A stretch of DNA of 64,000 nucleotides, from the NCBI GenBank assembly GCA_030694935.1, contig JAUYUA010000039.1, forward strand, positions 1-64,000, in the 5' to 3' direction. A program made the position numbers and the translations under genes. The notes beneath the pieces were generated by a model that worked only from the letters and a program-made list of their open reading frames with translations, made no database searches and was not told the DNA's origin. Every line of letters begins with the position of its first letter. The stretch's first letter is position 1. Shown one piece after another: positions 60,994-64,000 of the stretch. The stretch comes from Lutibacter sp. (GTDB lineage Bacteria > Bacteroidota > Bacteroidia > Flavobacteriales > Flavobacteriaceae).

Positions 60994-62664
60994 ATGTGTG
61001 GAATAGTTTGTGCGTTTGACTTAAAAGAGAAAGCAGACTTGTTGAGACCTCAAATTTTGGAGATGTCTAAAAAAATACGTCACCGCGGTCCGGATTGGAG
61101 CGGGATTTATTCGAATGATAAAGCAATAATGGCTCACGAGCGTTTGTCGATTGTTGACCCGGTTTCCGGAAAACAGCCTTTATTTAGCGAAGATAAAAAA
61201 TTAATATTGTCCGCCAATGGCGAAATCTACAACCATAGAGACTTACGCAAACAATTTGAAGGGAAATATAATTTTCAAACCGCATCGGATTGTGAAGTGA
61301 TTTTGGCTTTGTATAAAGAAAAAGGCACCGGTTTTATTGATGAAATGAACGGTATTTTTGCCTTTGCTTTATATGATGAAGATAAAGATGAATATTTCAT
61401 TGCGCGTGACCACATGGGAATTATTCCTTTATATATGGGCTGGGATGAAAACGGAACTTTTTATGTGGCTTCTGAATTGAAAGCGCTGGAAGGTGTTTGC
61501 ACCAAAATTGAGTTATTTCCTCCGGGACATTTTTTATCGAGCAAAGATGGCGAATTAACCAAATGGTATAGCAGAGATTGGATGGATTATGAGGCCGTAA
61601 AAGACAACCAAACAAGCATTGATGAAATTCACAATGCCTTGGAAGCCGCAGTTCACCGTCAATTAATGTCGGATGTGCCTTACGGCGTATTGCTTTCCGG
61701 CGGATTGGATTCCTCGGTAACCTCAGCAATCGCAAAAAAATATGCGGAAAAAAGAATAGAATCTGATGATACGCAAGCGGCTTGGTGGCCACAATTACAC
61801 TCATTTTCTGTGGGCTTGGAAGGTTCGCCTGATTTGGCTGCAGCACAATTGGTGGCGGAACATATTGGAACGGTTCACCACGAAATAAAATTTACCATTC
61901 AGGAAGGTTTGGATGCCATTCGCGATGTTGTTTACAATCTGGAAACGTACGACATTACAACCATTCGCGCTTCAACGCCAATGTATTTGATGGCTCGGGT
62001 GATTAAATCAATGGGCGTTAAAATGGTGCTTTCTGGTGAAGGAGCCGATGAGTTGTTTGGAGGTTATTTATACTTTCACAAAGCGCCAAATAAAAAGGAA
62101 TTTCACGAAGAAACCGTCCGTAAATTGAGCAAACTGCATATGTACGACTGTTTAAGAGCGAACAAAAGTTTGGCGGCTTGGGGAATTGAAGGCCGTGTGC
62201 CGTTTTTGGACAAAGAATTTATGGATGTAGCGATGCGCATCAACCCGCAAGACAAAATGATCAACGGCGAACGTATGGAAAAATGGGTGCTTCGTAAAGC
62301 TTTTGAAAGTTATTTGCCGGCAAGCGTGGCGTGGAGACAAAAAGAACAATTTTCGGATGGTGTTGGGTATAGCTGGATTGACACCTTGAAAAAGGTGGTG
62401 GCTGAAGAGGTTACTGATGAGCAATTGGCAAATGCCAAATATAGATTCCCTTTACAAACACCAACAAACAAGGAAGAATTTTATTACCGATCTATTTTTC
62501 AGGAACATTTTCCATCGGATGCAGCGGCACTTTGCGTTCCGCAAGAAGCATCGGTTGCCTGCAGTACCAAAATTGCGTTGGAATGGGATGCGAGTTTTAA
62601 AAATATGAATGATCCATCAGGAAGGGCAGTGGCGAATGTGCATTCTGATGCCTATAAAAAATAG
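60994..62664 (+). CDS. asnB: Asparagine synthase B
   Basis: MCGIVCAFDLKEKADLLRPQILEMSKKIRHRGPDWSGIY; LLSGGLDSSVTSAIA. Confidence 0.95.
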   Translation: MCGIVCAFDLKEKADLLRPQILEMSKKIRHRGPDWSGIYSNDKAIMAHERLSIVDPVSGKQPLFSEDKKLILSANGEIYNHRDLRKQFEGKYNFQTASDCEVILALYKEKGTGFIDEMNGIFAFALYDEDKDEYFIARDHMGIIPLYMGWDENGTFYVASELKALEGVCTKIELFPPGHFLSSKDGELTKWYSRDWMDYEAVKDNQTSIDEIHNALEAAVHRQLMSDVPYGVLLSGGLDSSVTSAIAKKYAEKRIESDDTQAAWWPQLHSFSVGLEGSPDLAAAQLVAEHIGTVHHEIKFTIQEGLDAIRDVVYNLETYDITTIRASTPMYLMARVIKSMGVKMVLSGEGADELFGGYLYFHKAPNKKEFHEETVRKLSKLHMYDCLRANKSLAAWGIEGRVPFLDKEFMDVAMRINPQDKMINGERMEKWVLRKAFESYLPASVAWRQKEQFSDGVGYSWIDTLKKVVAEEVTDEQLANAKYRFPLQTPTNKEEFYYRSIFQEHFPSDAAALCVPQEASVACSTKIALEWDASFKNMNDPSGRAVANVHSDAYKK

Positions 62665-62693
62665 CCGCCATTTATTTGTTTGAATTAATTAAG

Positions 62694-62721
62694 AAAATCC
62701 GGTGGAAGCCGGATTTTTTTT
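62694..62721 (+). terminator. Hairpin terminator downstream of asnB
   Basis: aaaatccggtggaagccggattttttt. Confidence 0.8.
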
Positions 62722-62854
62722 GTTTGAAATTATCAAAGATTGTTCTCTGTAAAAATCTTACTTTTGTCCTTAAGATTATATTAACTAAACTTCGTCATTC
62801 TGAACCTGTATGAGTTTAGGTTGAATTGTCAGATTTTTTAAATATCAACAAAAA

Positions 62855-64000
62855 ATGCTATCACAAGAAACGCAGGAAATATTAATTCCAACCTTAAAAA
62901 AATACTTTGGCTACGATAGTTTTCGTGAGCAACAACAAGCTATTATAGAATCGGTGCTTTCCAAAAAAGACAATTTGGTGATTATGCCTACGGGTGGCGG
63001 AAAATCGGTTTGTTTTCAGTTGCCGGCTTTGTTGTTTGACGGAATTACACTGGTAATTTCGCCCTTAATCGCCTTGATGAAAGACCAAGTGGATGGGTTA
63101 ACCGCAAACGGGATTCCGGCGGCGTTTTTTAACAGCAGCCAGCTAAGTTCCGCCCAAAACGGAATTTTTGATAAAGTCATCAATTCGGAAATTAAATTGT
63201 TGTATGTGGCTCCTGAAAGTTTGTCTTTGCTTGAAAACATATTAAAGGAAAAATACATTAGCTGCGTTGCCATCGATGAAGCGCATTGTATTTCATCTTG
63301 GGGACACGATTTTCGTCCATCCTACCAACAGTTGGGATTTTTAAAACAATCATTGCCCAATACGCCAATTATTGCGTTGACCGCCACGGCCGATAAGGCG
63401 ACTAGGCAAGATATTGTGGATCAATTGAACATCCCGAATGCCACCCAATTTTTAACTTCTTTCGATCGAAAAAATATTGAATTGGAAGTGCGTCCGGCAA
63501 TTGACCGTGTTACGCAAATCATTAAATTCATCCAAAAAAAACCCAATGAAGCCGGTATTATTTATTGTTTAAGTCGAAAATCGACCGAGCAACTGGCATC
63601 AAAATTAAAGCAAAACGGTATCAAAGCGATGCCTTATCACGCGGGCTTAAGTTTTGAGGAAAGAACAAAAACCCAAGAGGATTTCCTGTTCGACAAAACC
63701 CAAATAATTTGCGCCACCATTGCCTTTGGAATGGGGATAGACAAGTCCAATGTGCGCTGGGTGATCCATTACAATATGCCCAAAAATATTGAAGGTTATT
63801 ATCAGGAAATTGGGCGCTGCGGGCGTGACGGCGTAAAGGCGAATGCCTTGTTATTTCACAGTTATGCGGATGTGATCCAGCTTCGAAATTTTGCGGAAGG
63901 CGCTTCAAACGAAGAGGTTCAGCTCGCCAAATTGGAGCGGATGCAGCAATTTTCTGAAGCAACAACCTGCAGACGAAAAATTTTGTTGGGTTATTTTGGG
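62855..64000 (+). CDS. recQ: ATP-dependent DNA helicase RecQ (3' end beyond window)
   Basis: MLSQETQEILIPTLKKYFGYDSFREQQQAIIESVLSKKDNLVIMPTGGGKSVCFQLPALL; DEAH motif; frame open to window end. Confidence 0.92.
   Translation, partial: MLSQETQEILIPTLKKYFGYDSFREQQQAIIESVLSKKDNLVIMPTGGGKSVCFQLPALLFDGITLVISPLIALMKDQVDGLTANGIPAAFFNSSQLSSAQNGIFDKVINSEIKLLYVAPESLSLLENILKEKYISCVAIDEAHCISSWGHDFRPSYQQLGFLKQSLPNTPIIALTATADKATRQDIVDQLNIPNATQFLTSFDRKNIELEVRPAIDRVTQIIKFIQKKPNEAGIIYCLSRKSTEQLASKLKQNGIKAMPYHAGLSFEERTKTQEDFLFDKTQIICATIAFGMGIDKSNVRWVIHYNMPKNIEGYYQEIGRCGRDGVKANALLFHSYADVIQLRNFAEGASNEEVQLAKLERMQQFSEATTCRRKILLGYFG

Overview
AT-rich chromosomal window that reads as a Flavobacteriia-type member of Bacteroidota, judged from gene content (SecDF fusion, CcsBA fusion, Hpt-Adk fusion, GLPGLI proteins, DUF6588, an Ig-like adhesin). 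Most of it is ordinary core genome: mpl, trkH/trkA, radC, obg, hpt-adk, secDF, fhs, tesA-like/ABC/FtsX, crcB, mdh, gyrB, guaA, ccsBA, tnaA, asnB and a partial recQ. The less ordinary content is: (1) an accessory island of about 7.2 kb (3685-10844) between the convergent core genes mpl and trkH. It is flanked by a 44-bp direct repeat (43/44 identical) that copies the 3' end of mpl. It carries a 1249-aa signal-peptide/TM protein, a run of four zinc-ribbon membrane proteins, a DUF3592-like protein and a long AT-rich palindrome, with no recognisable integrase. (2) A second accessory block (about 55342-60712) flanked by a direct repeat (34/36) of the 5' end of a DUF423 gene. It carries a small Cys-containing secreted peptide, two GLPGLI proteins and a carboxypeptidase-regulatory-domain beta-barrel. 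(3) A conserved leader-like unit in three tandem copies before a HAD hydrolase, with a fourth in-frame diverged copy before a LysM protein. (4) Two families of non-autonomous REP/MITE-like elements, with candidate insertion duplications for one family. (5) An in-register 240-bp (80-aa) repeat array in a large surface protein. (6) A truncated AlkB C-terminal remnant next to a palindrome. I saw no rRNA, tRNA, CRISPR array or transposase. All assignments come from reading the sequence and have not been checked by database search.
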